64,000 nucleotides of DNA from the NCBI RefSeq assembly GCF_021530565.1, contig NZ_JAKGBI010000005.1:1-64000 (forward strand). Reading direction: 5' to 3'. This DNA comes from Pseudoalteromonas sp. SMS1. GTDB taxonomy: Bacteria; Pseudomonadota; Gammaproteobacteria; Enterobacterales; Alteromonadaceae. Within the stretch, counting starts at the first letter, position 1, and each line of letters starts with the position of its first letter. The position numbers were made by a program, and so were the translations under genes. Below the pieces are notes generated by a model. It did no database searches, was not told the DNA's origin, and saw nothing but the letters and a program-made list of their open reading frames with translations. Of the stretch, positions 17,575 to 26,297 are shown one piece after another.

Positions 17575-19152
17575 CTAGTTTTTGGGTGCCGGGAATGCTT
17601 TAAGGTTCAGGTTGTGAAAGTCAAAGCTAAAGTCTGTGATTTGTGGGTTGACCCACTCCATTGTCGCACTTTCTACATGATTTTTATCGTTCAACTTAAA
17701 ATGAATATAAGCATCCGCCTCGAGCAATTTCTCATCCCACTTCACGACAAAGCTGTGACCGTCATGATGGTGTAACGCGCCCTTTAAAAGTCCTGTATGC
17801 GTGAAATCTATGCGCATCTCTCCAGCGATCTGTTCAACAATGACATCACCATACCACGGGCTACGCAACGTGCCGGTGTAATGGTCACTAGAAAGGCCCA
17901 TTTCCTTTTGCTTAGGCGTTGAAGGCCCAAGCGCACCGTATTTTTCGATACGACTTGATTTATACATCTGAGCACTGTCTGTCACCCACTGCTGAGGCTC
18001 CAACCCAAGGGCCAGCTCAAACACTTCATTGGTAATGGCTCTGAGTGCTGGGTAAGCTTGTTGATTCGACAGCAACACCACTGCGACCCCTTTTTCTGGG
18101 ATCATTGCCACTTGTGAGCCCATACCAAGGATCCCGCCCATGTGGCCCACTTTTTTGTAGCCAAAATAGCTTTCTACAGACCACCCCAATCCATAGCCTT
18201 TAAAATGCTGTCTAAACTTTTTTAAAGCGCGCGGACTAGGTTGGCGCATAATATGAGGCAGCCACATCATATCTTGTGACGACGCATCAAATAGCTGCTT
18301 TCCGCTGGGGGTTTTACCTGCAGACATTTGCGTCTGCATCCACTTCGTCATGTCTACGGCATTAGACGCGATAGAGCCTGCACCTCGAAAGTCTTCTAAA
18401 TAGTCTCCGATAAACTCTTCAAGTTCGCCTTGATACTCAATGGTGCCAGTGGCAAAGTTAGAATGAGTATGTGGAATACGCGAAAAAGCCGCATATGACC
18501 CAGTCATACCCACTTCTGAAAAAATATGCTGCTCAATAAATTCATGCCAACTCATACCACTGGCTCGGCTCACAACTTCGCCGGCAACAACAAACATCAA
18601 GTTGTTATAGTTATACCCACTTCGAAAAGGAGAAACAGGCTTAAGATACTTGAGTCCAGCTAATATGTCCTGCATAGATTTGTCGGTATCTGGCCAGATC
18701 ATCAAATCCCCCGCTCCAAGGGCGAGTCCACTACGATGACTTAACAGGTCACGGATGGTCATCTGCTCGGTCAAAGTTTTCGTGTGTAATTCGAACTCAG
18801 GAATATGTTTAATAACCTGGTCGTCCCAATTAACTTTGCCCTTTTCAACCAATATGGCTAATGCAGCGGCAGTAAACGCTTTACTATTGGAAGCAATGCC
18901 AAACAACGTGTGCGCATCAACAGGCGTGTCATTGCCATGGGTCTTTACACCAAACCCTTTTGCCATGACCACTTCCCCGTTATTGACAATGCCGACTGCC
19001 ATGCCAGGTATCGCAAAGCTTTTCATTGCCTGCTGTACTGATTTTTCGACTTCTTTTAGTTGAGCACCAGTGAGCGCGAATACGTTGCTGCTTAATAAAA
19101 GTGCTGAGCTGGCGCACAGCGCTTTACCCCATAGTGTTTGCTTCATTTCCAT
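17575..19152 (-). CDS. Exported serine hydrolase, class C beta-lactamase family
   Basis: A 525-residue protein with a Sec signal peptide (roughly residues 1-27, ending SSNVFALTG), so it acts in the periplasm or outside. The class C penicillin-binding fold shows Ser88-x-x-Lys91 (ASNSKAFTA), YNYNN near residue 183 as the Tyr-x-Asn motif, and GHMGG near residue 335 as the third-motif equivalent. A C-terminal DUF3471-like domain is suggested by DHYTGTLRSPWYGDVIVEQI. Such proteins include esterases, D-aminopeptidases and peptidoglycan hydrolases more often than true beta-lactamases. It is the last gene of a four-gene minus-strand operon, 9 bp behind the cyclotransferase gene. Confidence 0.88.
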   Translation of the reverse strand: MEMKQTLWGKALCASSALLLSSNVFALTGAQLKEVEKSVQQAMKSFAIPGMAVGIVNNGEVVMAKGFGVKTHGNDTPVDAHTLFGIASNSKAFTAAALAILVEKGKVNWDDQVIKHIPEFELHTKTLTEQMTIRDLLSHRSGLALGAGDLMIWPDTDKSMQDILAGLKYLKPVSPFRSGYNYNNLMFVVAGEVVSRASGMSWHEFIEQHIFSEVGMTGSYAAFSRIPHTHSNFATGTIEYQGELEEFIGDYLEDFRGAGSIASNAVDMTKWMQTQMSAGKTPSGKQLFDASSQDMMWLPHIMRQPSPRALKKFRQHFKGYGLGWSVESYFGYKKVGHMGGILGMGSQVAMIPEKGVAVVLLSNQQAYPALRAITNEVFELALGLEPQQWVTDSAQMYKSSRIEKYGALGPSTPKQKEMGLSSDHYTGTLRSPWYGDVIVEQIAGEMRIDFTHTGLLKGALHHHDGHSFVVKWDEKLLEADAYIHFKLNDKNHVESATMEWVNPQITDFSFDFHNLNLKAFPAPKN

Positions 19153-19161
19153 ATTGCCTTG

Positions 19162-19659
19162 TTATTTATATATTTCTAATTCTCGTTGCTCCCGACCAAG
19201 GTCGAGATCTTGCGTGCATAGTTGCATATCTATCAGGTTTACATATTCCTTCGGAAAGTCATGTTCATTAGCCCCGTTTAGCACATGTTGCTTATACCAG
19301 CAAAAAGGCAACACGCCAGTATGATGGGTATTTGCAATGTAACAAAATGCCATCGTGCTTTGACCATTTTTTAACTGTACTGACATCGCAATCCGGTCAT
19401 ACCGTGCCCCTTCAATACTGTCGAGTTGACTCAACTCTTGCTCCGAAAGTTGATAAATGACACCGAGCACCATGGCTTCATTAGATGGATCGCTTTGAAT
19501 ATCACACTTTGCAGAGCCGTCCGTACTGAGCATTGCAAACGTCAATGAATACCCCATTAGCTCTGCAACACCAACACACTTTGCTGTAGGTAAGCGTTTT
19601 GTGAGCCGTTTGGTTGACAAATTTGAGCCATATGCAAAGTAGTAAACTTGCTTATCCAC
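19162..19659 (-). CDS. Gamma-glutamylcyclotransferase family protein
   Basis: A 165-residue protein starting with GTG at 19659, preceded by a near-perfect AGGAGGTAAG ribosome site. The N-terminal YYFAYGSNLSTKRL motif (YGSNL) is the substrate-binding signature of the GGCT/AIG2 superfamily. ELSQLDSIEGARYDRIAMSV contains the expected Glu of the active site. These enzymes release 5-oxoproline from gamma-glutamyl amines or peptides; here the substrate is unknown. It lies 8 bp downstream of the LysE-type exporter, which exports amino acids or related compounds, so a shared role in amino-acid derivative metabolism is possible but is inference. Confidence 0.88.
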   Translation of the reverse strand: MDKQVYYFAYGSNLSTKRLTKRLPTAKCVGVAELMGYSLTFAMLSTDGSAKCDIQSDPSNEAMVLGVIYQLSEQELSQLDSIEGARYDRIAMSVQLKNGQSTMAFCYIANTHHTGVLPFCWYKQHVLNGANEHDFPKEYVNLIDMQLCTQDLDLGREQRELEIYK

Positions 19660-19667
19660 CTTACCTC

Positions 19668-20291
19668 CTAAACCACAACTCTGAGCGCTAACAGTATCAG
19701 AATCACACCAATCCCTCGGTCAAACCAGTGACCTGCACGGTGGAAAAATTGCCTAACAGCATCTTTTGATAAAACCATGGATAGAATTGAAAACCATATC
19801 CAAGTGGCAAGCGCCATGTATACACCATAAAAGATCTGTACCTGCTGTGGTGTTTCGGGGTCTATCATGAGAGTAAACAAAGATAAGAAAAACAAGGTCG
19901 CTTTTGGGTTTAGTGCGTTTACTAAGAACCCACGCCTCAATGCCTTGATATTTGACTCCGCAGGCAGTGTTTGTTGAGCAGCCTGTTGTGCCTCTGTTTG
20001 CTTAGTAGAACGCAGGGCTTGTATGCCCATATAAGCCAAATAAGCACCAGCTAGATATTTAAATGCATTGAACAACTCAGGAGATTGCGACAGCACAATG
20101 GCCACGCCCAGTAAACAATAGCTCACGTGAACAAAAATACCCAACCCGACCCCAGCGCTGGTATACAGTGCATTTTTTCGGCCTTGTTGCACACTCTGTT
20201 TTAGAACAATCGCGAAATCTGGGCCAGGACTGGCGACTGCGAAAAAATGTGCAAGCGCAATTATGATAAATTCATCAAGATACTCAAACAC
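19668..20291 (-). CDS. LysE/RhtB family amino-acid exporter
   Basis: A 207-residue inner-membrane transporter of the LysE superfamily with about six hydrophobic segments. The signature ASPGPDFAIVLKQSVQQGRK is near the N-terminus, and LVNALNPKATLFFLSLF in the middle is typical of RhtB members. I place the start at GTG 20291 (MFEYLDEFIIIALAHFFAVA) because GAGGAG lies 7 nt upstream; a TTG at 20306 is also in frame. It overlaps the end of the upstream gene by 8 bp, pointing to translational coupling. Substrate is unknown; homoserine, threonine or leucine exporters belong to this family. Confidence 0.9.
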   Translation of the reverse strand: MFEYLDEFIIIALAHFFAVASPGPDFAIVLKQSVQQGRKNALYTSAGVGLGIFVHVSYCLLGVAIVLSQSPELFNAFKYLAGAYLAYMGIQALRSTKQTEAQQAAQQTLPAESNIKALRRGFLVNALNPKATLFFLSLFTLMIDPETPQQVQIFYGVYMALATWIWFSILSMVLSKDAVRQFFHRAGHWFDRGIGVILILLALRVVV

Positions 20292-21069
20292 GGCTGCGCT
20301 CCTCAAGGGCCAATAAAAGCGGATCAGGTGTCGTATTTAGGATCTGCTTGAGCTGCTTTTCGGCTTTTTTATACATGCCTTTCAAATGAGGTTTCAAATG
20401 CTTGCTACCGTGGCTGGACGGTTTAAAATGACAAACCAATGCGTGTAAGAATACACTTTCTTGTTCACTCAAGGCTGCTTGGCGATTTGCATATGGATTG
20501 TAACAAGACCCACAGCCCCCTCTAAAATGGTAGGCGGTATTACATAACATCGTGCCAAATCCCATAAAAATAGCCAACACATCAGCCGCCACTGCTAAAT
20601 TTTGCTGCCCGCCAGGAGGCAATTTGCCTACTTGATGGATCAGCATGAGCGCCATACTGCCGGCCATACTTGCGACTAAATCTTGTGGCTGATTAATTTG
20701 GTTAGGGTTGTAAGAAATCGACACCGGCTGTAGGGGGGCTTGGGCTAACTCAATATTTTCCCCCCTTATCCCGTTGACAAAACTAAAGTGAGGGAAAGTC
20801 TGTTGCAGCTGCATAAGTTGAGGTGGCGTCAACTGAATAGGCCATTTTGTCAGACCCGCATACTCCTTTACCCTTTGAAATACTGAACCTGCCATTTCTT
20901 CTACGCTACTGACTCTGTCTGGAAAAAACTGCTCCGTAGGTTGGACGATCTGGGTCTGTTGTAGAAAGTACTCACTGTCAAAGTGCTCTGCAGCCCATAA
21001 AAACAATTCCAGCACCGAGTGAGACTCAGCATCCTCTAATAATGGCTTTGACTTAAAAATAGATAACAT
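20284..21069 (-). CDS. Hypothetical protein with Cys-rich motif, 261 residues
   Basis: I do not recognise this family. The ATG at 21069 (MLSIFKSKPLLEDAESHS) is preferred over a TTG two codons earlier. The central part includes VASMAGSMALMLIHQVGKLP and VLAIFMGFGTMLCNTAYHFR, amphipathic and hydrophobic but not a clear membrane protein. FRGGCGSCYNPYANRQAALS (around residue 185) contains a Cys-x2-Cys that could bind metal. The C-terminus is Lys/His rich. It is the first gene of the operon with the LysE exporter, cyclotransferase and serine hydrolase, and the exporter start overlaps its stop. Confidence 0.75.
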   Translation of the reverse strand: MLSIFKSKPLLEDAESHSVLELFLWAAEHFDSEYFLQQTQIVQPTEQFFPDRVSSVEEMAGSVFQRVKEYAGLTKWPIQLTPPQLMQLQQTFPHFSFVNGIRGENIELAQAPLQPVSISYNPNQINQPQDLVASMAGSMALMLIHQVGKLPPGGQQNLAVAADVLAIFMGFGTMLCNTAYHFRGGCGSCYNPYANRQAALSEQESVFLHALVCHFKPSSHGSKHLKPHLKGMYKKAEKQLKQILNTTPDPLLLALEERSRV

Positions 21070-21276
21070 ATTCAATCCAACACGACTATTTAGACATACA
21101 GACTCACCTTACCAAGGTGGCTTCGTGTGAAGCAAGCTGCTCGACTGATAAAATGAATTAAACTCAGTGTAACATTATTTAACTATTAATCATTGATTTA
21201 CCAACCTACCCTGAGTTGGCTTTCTACCTCAACCGATTTATCATAGGGCTCTTAAAAATAACCCATCGAACTGTCA

Positions 21277-21606
21277 ATGCCACATATCATCATAGAACAC
21301 TCCCCAAACCTGAATATATGTACATCTGAGCTACTCACATCAGTACATCAAAGCGTTGTCGATTCAACATTATTTGACATCACCACAATTAAAACCAGAC
21401 TAATAGCATATCAAGCCTGTTTATTGGGCGATGGCAAGGAGCACTTTGTTCATGTCCAAATACATTTGCTTGAAGGCCGGACTCAATCTCAAAAACAAAT
21501 GCTGAGTGAGCGTGTGCTATCCATGCTGCAAAATTTACTGCCAGATGGTGTCAGCTTAAGTGTTCACCCATACGATTTAGACCCGACTATTTATCGAAAA
21601 AATTAA
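21277..21606 (+). CDS. 5-carboxymethyl-2-hydroxymuconate isomerase (CHMI/HpaF) family protein
   Basis: A 109-residue protein of the CHMI branch of the tautomerase superfamily. It begins MPHIIIEHSPNLN; after Met removal Pro1 would be the catalytic base, as in the family. The second half, HVQIHLLEGRTQSQKQMLSE, matches the expected beta-strand and helix. In homoprotocatechuate degradation CHMI isomerises 5-carboxymethyl-2-hydroxymuconate, but no other hpa gene is in this window, so a different keto-enol substrate is equally possible. The ribosome site is weak. rsuA follows after 48 bp. Confidence 0.82.
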   Translation: MPHIIIEHSPNLNICTSELLTSVHQSVVDSTLFDITTIKTRLIAYQACLLGDGKEHFVHVQIHLLEGRTQSQKQMLSERVLSMLQNLLPDGVSLSVHPYDLDPTIYRKN

Positions 21607-21654
21607 ATAATTCATAACTAGTACTTTTTTATAATTGATTACCCGAGAAATACC

Positions 21655-22365
21655 ATGAAATTCCCATGCCGTTTAGACAAGTTTGTGAGCAATATTGGTG
21701 AGCTACCACGCACTAAAGTAAAGTCATTAATTAAGAAAGGCAATGTCACTGTAAATGGCCTAGTTTGTAAAAAAAACGAACAACAGATCACCGCTAGTGA
21801 TGATATTAAACTTTTAGATAAGCCACTGAAATACCTTGGTAAAAGATATTTCATGCTACATAAGCCATCAGGCTATGTATGCGCTAATCACGATGATTTG
21901 CACCCTACGGTATTTGATCTGTTAGACGAACCTAACTTAAAAGATTTTCATATTGCTGGGCGATTAGATATCGATACAACTGGCCTAGTCCTGATCACCA
22001 ATGATGGTGATTGGTCGCACCAAATCACCTCGCCTAAGAAACAAAAGTTCAAGACATACCTTGTTGAAACAAAAGAAATAATCACAGAAGAAGCACTACA
22101 AAATTTACGTCAAGGCGTCGCATTGCATAACGAAAAACAGCTTACTCGCCCAGCCCAAGCTGAAGCAGTAGGCAAGTATGCACTGAGGCTTTCAATTTGC
22201 GAAGGGAAATACCATCAAGTGAAGCGCATGCTTGCCGCTGTGGAAAATCATGTTATTGAATTGCATAGAGAAAAGATTGGAGATATCACGTTAGATCATG
22301 ACCTAGAACCAGGCCATTATCGACCCCTTACAGAACATGAAATACGCATAATCAATGCAATTTAA
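21655..22365 (+). CDS. rsuA: 16S rRNA pseudouridine(516) synthase RsuA
   Basis: A 236-residue pseudouridine synthase of the RsuA/RluB/E/F family. The N-terminal S4-like RNA-binding domain (RLDKFVSNIGELPRTKVKSL, residues ~4-60) precedes the catalytic domain. The active-site motif AGRLDIDTTGLVLITNDG contains the catalytic Asp near residue 104. KYHQVKRMLAAVENHVIELH is the usual C-terminal motif. Length and S4 domain fit RsuA, which modifies U516 of 16S rRNA, but RluE/RluF-type specificity cannot be excluded from sequence reading alone. Confidence 0.88.
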   Translation: MKFPCRLDKFVSNIGELPRTKVKSLIKKGNVTVNGLVCKKNEQQITASDDIKLLDKPLKYLGKRYFMLHKPSGYVCANHDDLHPTVFDLLDEPNLKDFHIAGRLDIDTTGLVLITNDGDWSHQITSPKKQKFKTYLVETKEIITEEALQNLRQGVALHNEKQLTRPAQAEAVGKYALRLSICEGKYHQVKRMLAAVENHVIELHREKIGDITLDHDLEPGHYRPLTEHEIRIINAI

Positions 22366-22513
22366 TGGGGGAAAAAGTCGTCATATGAGGAAAAATCATC
22401 TAATTTTTATTCATATACAGTAATCGGCTACTTACATACTCTGCTTAAACATGATAAATCATAAAAGTGGAGTGCCATAAATTATTAACTCGATCTCTGT
22501 TAAGGTGCATATT

Positions 22514-24145
22514 GTGTTTTCGACCCTGACTTTAAGACTTAAAATCATCCTATTCGCTGCCGCCATCTTTATTTCACTTATCTTGGTTGCCGTGCTAGGA
22601 CTACAGTCACTGCGCCACGCCAGTGAAACGGATAATATTGCCCGTATCAACCAGTTAATGAAGAGTACGGTTAATATTGTTGAGCAGTTTGAGCAGTTTG
22701 TTCGAGCTGGACAACTTACAGAACAAGAAGCTAAACGACTTGCTGCCAATATATTACAAGAGAATAAATATCACGATTCAGAGTATGTCTATGTTGTTGA
22801 TGAAAGACTAAACTTTGTCGCAGCACCACACGACCCTCAATTGCATGGTACCAGTTTTAACGACTTTAAAGATGCCAGTGGCAATAGTATTGGTCGTTTA
22901 GTGGAGCGGTTGGTGGGCAATAAAACCAACCGTATTATCACCTACCATTGGAATTCGGAACGCAATGGTGAGGTCGTTGATTTAACGTCTGTTGTGCAAA
23001 AAACGTCGCTGTTTGGTTGGTATGTCGGTACGGGGATCAGCTACAAAGAAGTCGATGCGAGATACTGGGAAACAGCCAGTTGGCTATTATCCTTATCATT
23101 GATAATTGCGATCGCGCTCACTTTCGCCATAGCAAGGTACGGTTTATCACTGTCGAACAAGTTAGGGGCTGAACTGAATGATGTACTCAACATTGTCCGA
23201 CAGGTCTCGCAGGGAAATTTGACCTCTCAGATTGATACTTCTACAGCGAAGGATTACAGCATCATGGCTGCAATGCGTTATATGCAGGATGGCCTAAAAG
23301 GCGTTGTCGGAGGATTGATGACTGTCAGTGACACACTCAAGGAACAGAGTTACGATGGTGAAGCCCGCTCAACTGAATTAGAGAACTTGACGATGAGCCT
23401 CAGTGAAGAAACCCAGATGGTCGCTTCAGCAATCACCGAGCTAACCGCTTCAGCGCAAACCGTTGTTGAGCATGCTGAGCAAGCCGCCTTTTCGGTTCAA
23501 GAAGCAGAGAATCAAGGTCAAAATGCAGATCGCCTAACGAGTGATGCATCTGAAGCCATTGCCTTACTTGAGCAGCAAATTGATAGCGCAGGAAGTAATA
23601 TTCAAGCACTCGATGAAGAAGTGAATAATATTGCGAATGTCCTGAGTGTCATACAAAGTATTGCTGAGCAGACTAATTTACTCGCTCTGAATGCAGCAAT
23701 AGAAGCTGCGCGCGCGGGTGAGCAGGGCCGAGGGTTCGCTGTTGTTGCGGATGAAGTTCGTCAATTGGCACAGCGTACCCAATCTAGTACTGAAGAAATT
23801 CATACCATGATAGGAAACTTACAATCGGCTACTCAAGAAGCAAAATCATCTGTTTCTTTAAGTATTTCAACCAGTGAAAAGACCGTGACCATGTCAAATG
23901 AAGCAAGCGAAGCGTTACGTAGCGTAGCCAGCTCATTAAGCGCAATATCGCAAATGAGCGATCAGATAGCTTTAGCAGCAAAAGAACAGTTGGCAGCAGG
24001 TGAAGATACCGCGCAAAGAGTTGTGACCATTTCTGATACGGCTGCTCAGACCGCTAACGTATCTCAGCAAGCGCACTCCGCGACAGACAGTATCAAAGGG
24101 TTGGCGTCTCAGCTAGAAACTGAAATGGCAAAATTTAAGCTTTAA
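22514..24145 (+). CDS. Methyl-accepting chemotaxis protein with single Cache sensor
   Basis: A 543-residue chemoreceptor. I choose the GTG at 22514 because AAGG lies 8 nt upstream; an earlier GTG at 22505 lacks spacing. A first membrane helix (~residues 9-29) is followed by a periplasmic single-Cache-type domain (~35-180, with [20 protein letters not shown] and [14 protein letters not shown]), a second helix near 190-208, a HAMP-like region, and the cytoplasmic signalling domain. The highly conserved hairpin tip is seen as [20 protein letters not shown] and [20 protein letters not shown] near residues 380-415. It couples ligand binding to CheA/CheW. A long hairpin terminator follows. Confidence 0.95.
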   Translation: MFSTLTLRLKIILFAAAIFISLILVAVLGLQSLRHASETDNIARINQLMKSTVNIVEQFEQFVRAGQLTEQEAKRLAANILQENKYHDSEYVYVVDERLNFVAAPHDPQLHGTSFNDFKDASGNSIGRLVERLVGNKTNRIITYHWNSERNGEVVDLTSVVQKTSLFGWYVGTGISYKEVDARYWETASWLLSLSLIIAIALTFAIARYGLSLSNKLGAELNDVLNIVRQVSQGNLTSQIDTSTAKDYSIMAAMRYMQDGLKGVVGGLMTVSDTLKEQSYDGEARSTELENLTMSLSEETQMVASAITELTASAQTVVEHAEQAAFSVQEAENQGQNADRLTSDASEAIALLEQQIDSAGSNIQALDEEVNNIANVLSVIQSIAEQTNLLALNAAIEAARAGEQGRGFAVVADEVRQLAQRTQSSTEEIHTMIGNLQSATQEAKSSVSLSISTSEKTVTMSNEASEALRSVASSLSAISQMSDQIALAAKEQLAAGEDTAQRVVTISDTAAQTANVSQQAHSATDSIKGLASQLETEMAKFKL

Positions 24146-24171
24146 TATCATTGTATTACCAAACAATAAGT

Positions 24172-24222
24172 TACCCAGAAAAGTAGGGACTAAGTCTACC
24201 TGCTTCTTTGGGTAGTTTTTTT
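24172..24222 (+). terminator. Terminator after the chemoreceptor gene
   Basis: A long imperfect hairpin: TACCCAGAAAAGTAGG (24172-24187) against CCTGCTTCTTTGGGTA (24199-24214), followed by GTTTTTTT. The few mismatches leave a strong stem. Confidence 0.85.
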
Positions 24223-24493
24223 CACAAATTGGCCTGAATTTAGCATCTTATTTTTTTGTAAAAAAATGTTTAACTCCAAATTATTTGGTGTTAAATTCAT
24301 TGAGTCACCCACATTAATACAGACTTTAAGTGCTATCCAAAGTATGTGTTTTGGTTCTTTTGGATGAGTATTTGGTGACACCTCTTCACTGGTAAAGCAG
24401 TAAGGCTTTGCGTTGTGCCTATTGCCATTGGAAACTATCGAGTGTCGTATATTAGTTAGCTGACTAGACAACAATGAAATAAGGATAATCACT
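24223..24493. other. Intergenic stretch without recognised gene
   Basis: Between the chemoreceptor terminator and the small peptide gene, roughly 270 bp hold no frame with a credible start and no tRNA. A TATATT at 24448-24453 could be a -10 element for the peptide gene, but the candidate -35 hexamers (TTGCCA 24422, TTGGAA 24428) are badly spaced. Confidence 0.5.
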
Positions 24494-24631
24494 ATGAAGA
24501 TGATTGCTAAGAAACAATGCCGTTTAATCGTAGGCGGTTCAGGTTTATTAGGTCCAGCAGACCCTTTTTCAAATAACTGTGACCCTAAGAGAAATAAACA
24601 CACACAAAGCAAGCCCATTGTTAAACCATAA
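24494..24631 (+). CDS. Candidate 45-residue double-glycine leader peptide (not in standard ORF size range)
   Basis: A short frame beginning MKMIAKKQCRLIVGG, preceded by TAAGGA at 9 nt spacing. The first 15 residues resemble a double-glycine leader: basic start, Ile at -4, Gly-Gly at -2/-1. The would-be core starts SGLLGPADPFSNNC and is rich in Pro, Lys, Asn and Ser, with one Cys at position 29 (a second Cys, at 9, is in the leader). Such leaders are cut by C39-peptidase ABC exporters in class II bacteriocins and some RiPPs. No exporter or modifying enzyme is in the window. A five-helix membrane protein starts 42 bp downstream and could be an immunity or partner protein. Function is unknown; the reading is inference. 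Confidence 0.5.
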   Translation: MKMIAKKQCRLIVGGSGLLGPADPFSNNCDPKRNKHTQSKPIVKP

Positions 24632-24673
24632 CAATGTCATTTCTTTAGTTTATTTCTTAATAAAGTACTATTT

Positions 24674-25294
24674 ATGGCAAAACAATTTGCATTCAAAGAT
24701 CTACTACTACCTTATGTTGTAATGGTAGTAGTGATCTTTATCATCCAAGACGCGACGTACTTCTTTTTTCTCGCGTACATATCCATCGTCTCTCTGGTAT
24801 TCTTAATTGGGCACAGACTTAGAGACGTCAATATTTGTTCCATCGCTTTTTTGGCCATGATGCCTGTTTTGTTTGAGAATATCGTTTTCACTACGGGGCT
24901 CATTAGCCTTGTATCTGAACCTGGAGACCGTCTTATTCAAAATAGCCTGATATATGGTATTCACCTCGTCAAAGAGTTGATGATCTTGGTTCCGCTTACA
25001 TATCGGGTAGAAATATCAAAAAAACTATTTCCTAAACATAAAATTAAGTACACATTCGCTGATAGCATCTTGCCATGGTTATGCCTTATCAGTGCCGCAA
25101 TTAGCTTTTTCGCACTCATAGAAAACTACATGCGCAATGGAAAAGGCTACGATATCACGTTTTTTTACTATGCGTTTGACGTGACTGGCCACCTAAATTA
25201 CTCCATGTTTTGTGGTGTATTAGTTGTCCTCACGTTTTTCAGCTATAAAGAGGCCTATGACTTTAAAGTCCCGTCAATTAGGCGCACGAAATAA
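24674..25294 (+). CDS. Hypothetical multi-pass membrane protein, 206 residues
   Basis: I do not recognise this family. About five or six hydrophobic helices can be seen: around residues 10-40 (LLPYVVMVVVIFIIQDATYF), 50-75, 85-105, 130-148 and 170-190. It is flanked by a basic C-terminus (VPSIRRTK). No catalytic motif is evident. It is 42 bp downstream of the 45-residue double-glycine peptide on the same strand with no terminator between, so co-transcription is likely. Role as immunity protein, transporter subunit or unrelated membrane protein cannot be decided. Its 3' end lies 1 bp from the convergent binding-protein gene. Confidence 0.75.
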   Translation: MAKQFAFKDLLLPYVVMVVVIFIIQDATYFFFLAYISIVSLVFLIGHRLRDVNICSIAFLAMMPVLFENIVFTTGLISLVSEPGDRLIQNSLIYGIHLVKELMILVPLTYRVEISKKLFPKHKIKYTFADSILPWLCLISAAISFFALIENYMRNGKGYDITFFYYAFDVTGHLNYSMFCGVLVVLTFFSYKEAYDFKVPSIRRTK

Positions 25295-25295
25295 G

Positions 25296-26087
25296 CTAGT
25301 AAAAAGGGTTTGATAGAGGCAACATATGGCTATGAGAGAGCATATCAATATCAAAATAACGGACAAGTAAGGCGCGATATGCGCCACTTTCCTTTATTTT
25401 TCTCAGGCCTTGCTCCAACTTAGCCGCCAAAGCAGGATTTTCTTTGTTCACAAAAAAGTAAAACCTAGCAGGGTAAGACAAGTAATAATCTGGCACAATC
25501 ATTAAATCAGGGTTGTTTTGACTCGCCAATTCAGATTGCGCTTCAACAATTGAACGCGGAAAGTAATCCGCTCTCTTTGCCAAAACCATGTCGAACATCG
25601 CTTGATAATTGGCAATTGGCTTCACCTGTAATCCATTACTTGCCAAAATCTTAGTATCTGGCCAATCATGTCCCTGAACAGCTGTATACCGGCGAAGTTG
25701 AGTCAATTCTGTAATCGATTTAAAGCGCTCATAATGCGCTTTATGAATGATCAGGACGCGCTTACCAATTAGGCCATCAAATAGTGGAAACTTAACAGCA
25801 ATCGCTAACTTCTCACGCGCGGGGCTGGTCATACTCCAGTGCAAATCGACACGCCCTTTATTGAGCGCCATTAAAGTCCTTTGTTGGTGTGGATGCACCT
25901 TTACATGCTCTATGTTGACGTCATATTCCGCCGCCAATAGCGCTTGCTGCAACAATTCATACAAAAACAAATCACGATCATAAAGCGGTCTTTGTTCTTT
26001 CGCCACATAAATAGTGGGTTTGCTCTGGGATGCAAACGTATAGGAAGATAAGACAATCAAACAAACATACAATAATATCTTCATCAT
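25296..26087 (-). CDS. Periplasmic substrate-binding protein (SBP family 3-like)
   Basis: A 263-residue exported protein: signal peptide residues ~1-20 (MMKILLYVCLIVLSSYTFAS). The body has the two-lobe pattern of bacterial extracellular solute-binding proteins, family 3: TIYVAKEQRPLYDRDLFLYE at the start, LNKGRVDLHWSMTSPAREKL near residue 75, and KRADYFPRSIVEAQSELASQ late. GGGGGA precedes the ATG by 7 nt. No permease or ATPase gene is adjacent, so it may serve as a stand-alone sensor or an orphan binding protein, a common situation in Alteromonadales. Ligand unknown. Confidence 0.82.
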   Translation of the reverse strand: MMKILLYVCLIVLSSYTFASQSKPTIYVAKEQRPLYDRDLFLYELLQQALLAAEYDVNIEHVKVHPHQQRTLMALNKGRVDLHWSMTSPAREKLAIAVKFPLFDGLIGKRVLIIHKAHYERFKSITELTQLRRYTAVQGHDWPDTKILASNGLQVKPIANYQAMFDMVLAKRADYFPRSIVEAQSELASQNNPDLMIVPDYYLSYPARFYFFVNKENPALAAKLEQGLRKIKESGAYRALLVRYFDIDMLSHSHMLPLSNPFY

Positions 26088-26297
26088 GACAGCGTCCCCC
26101 TAAAGCCCTTTTGGACATGGTAATTGCATACGTAATTATAAATATATATAACCTAGCAAATAATTTCTCTTCGCCTTAAGTATATATATTTCATATTTTG
26201 TCGTCACAAAGCAAGATGGTTTCGTTGAATCACCGTTAAATCACTCCCTCAGATAAAATTACCCTTTTGGAGTGATAACACGGCATATAAGAGAAAA

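Noticed and set aside
17575..19152. True class C beta-lactamase (antibiotic resistance)
   Set aside because: Motifs fit the wider serine-hydrolase family; the length and the DUF3471-like tail are unlike AmpC, so resistance is not supported.
24196..24618. Minus-strand open frame of 140 codons opposite the small peptide gene
   Set aside because: It runs through the chemoreceptor terminator and has no ribosome site; the plus-strand 45-codon gene has one. I cannot fully exclude it.
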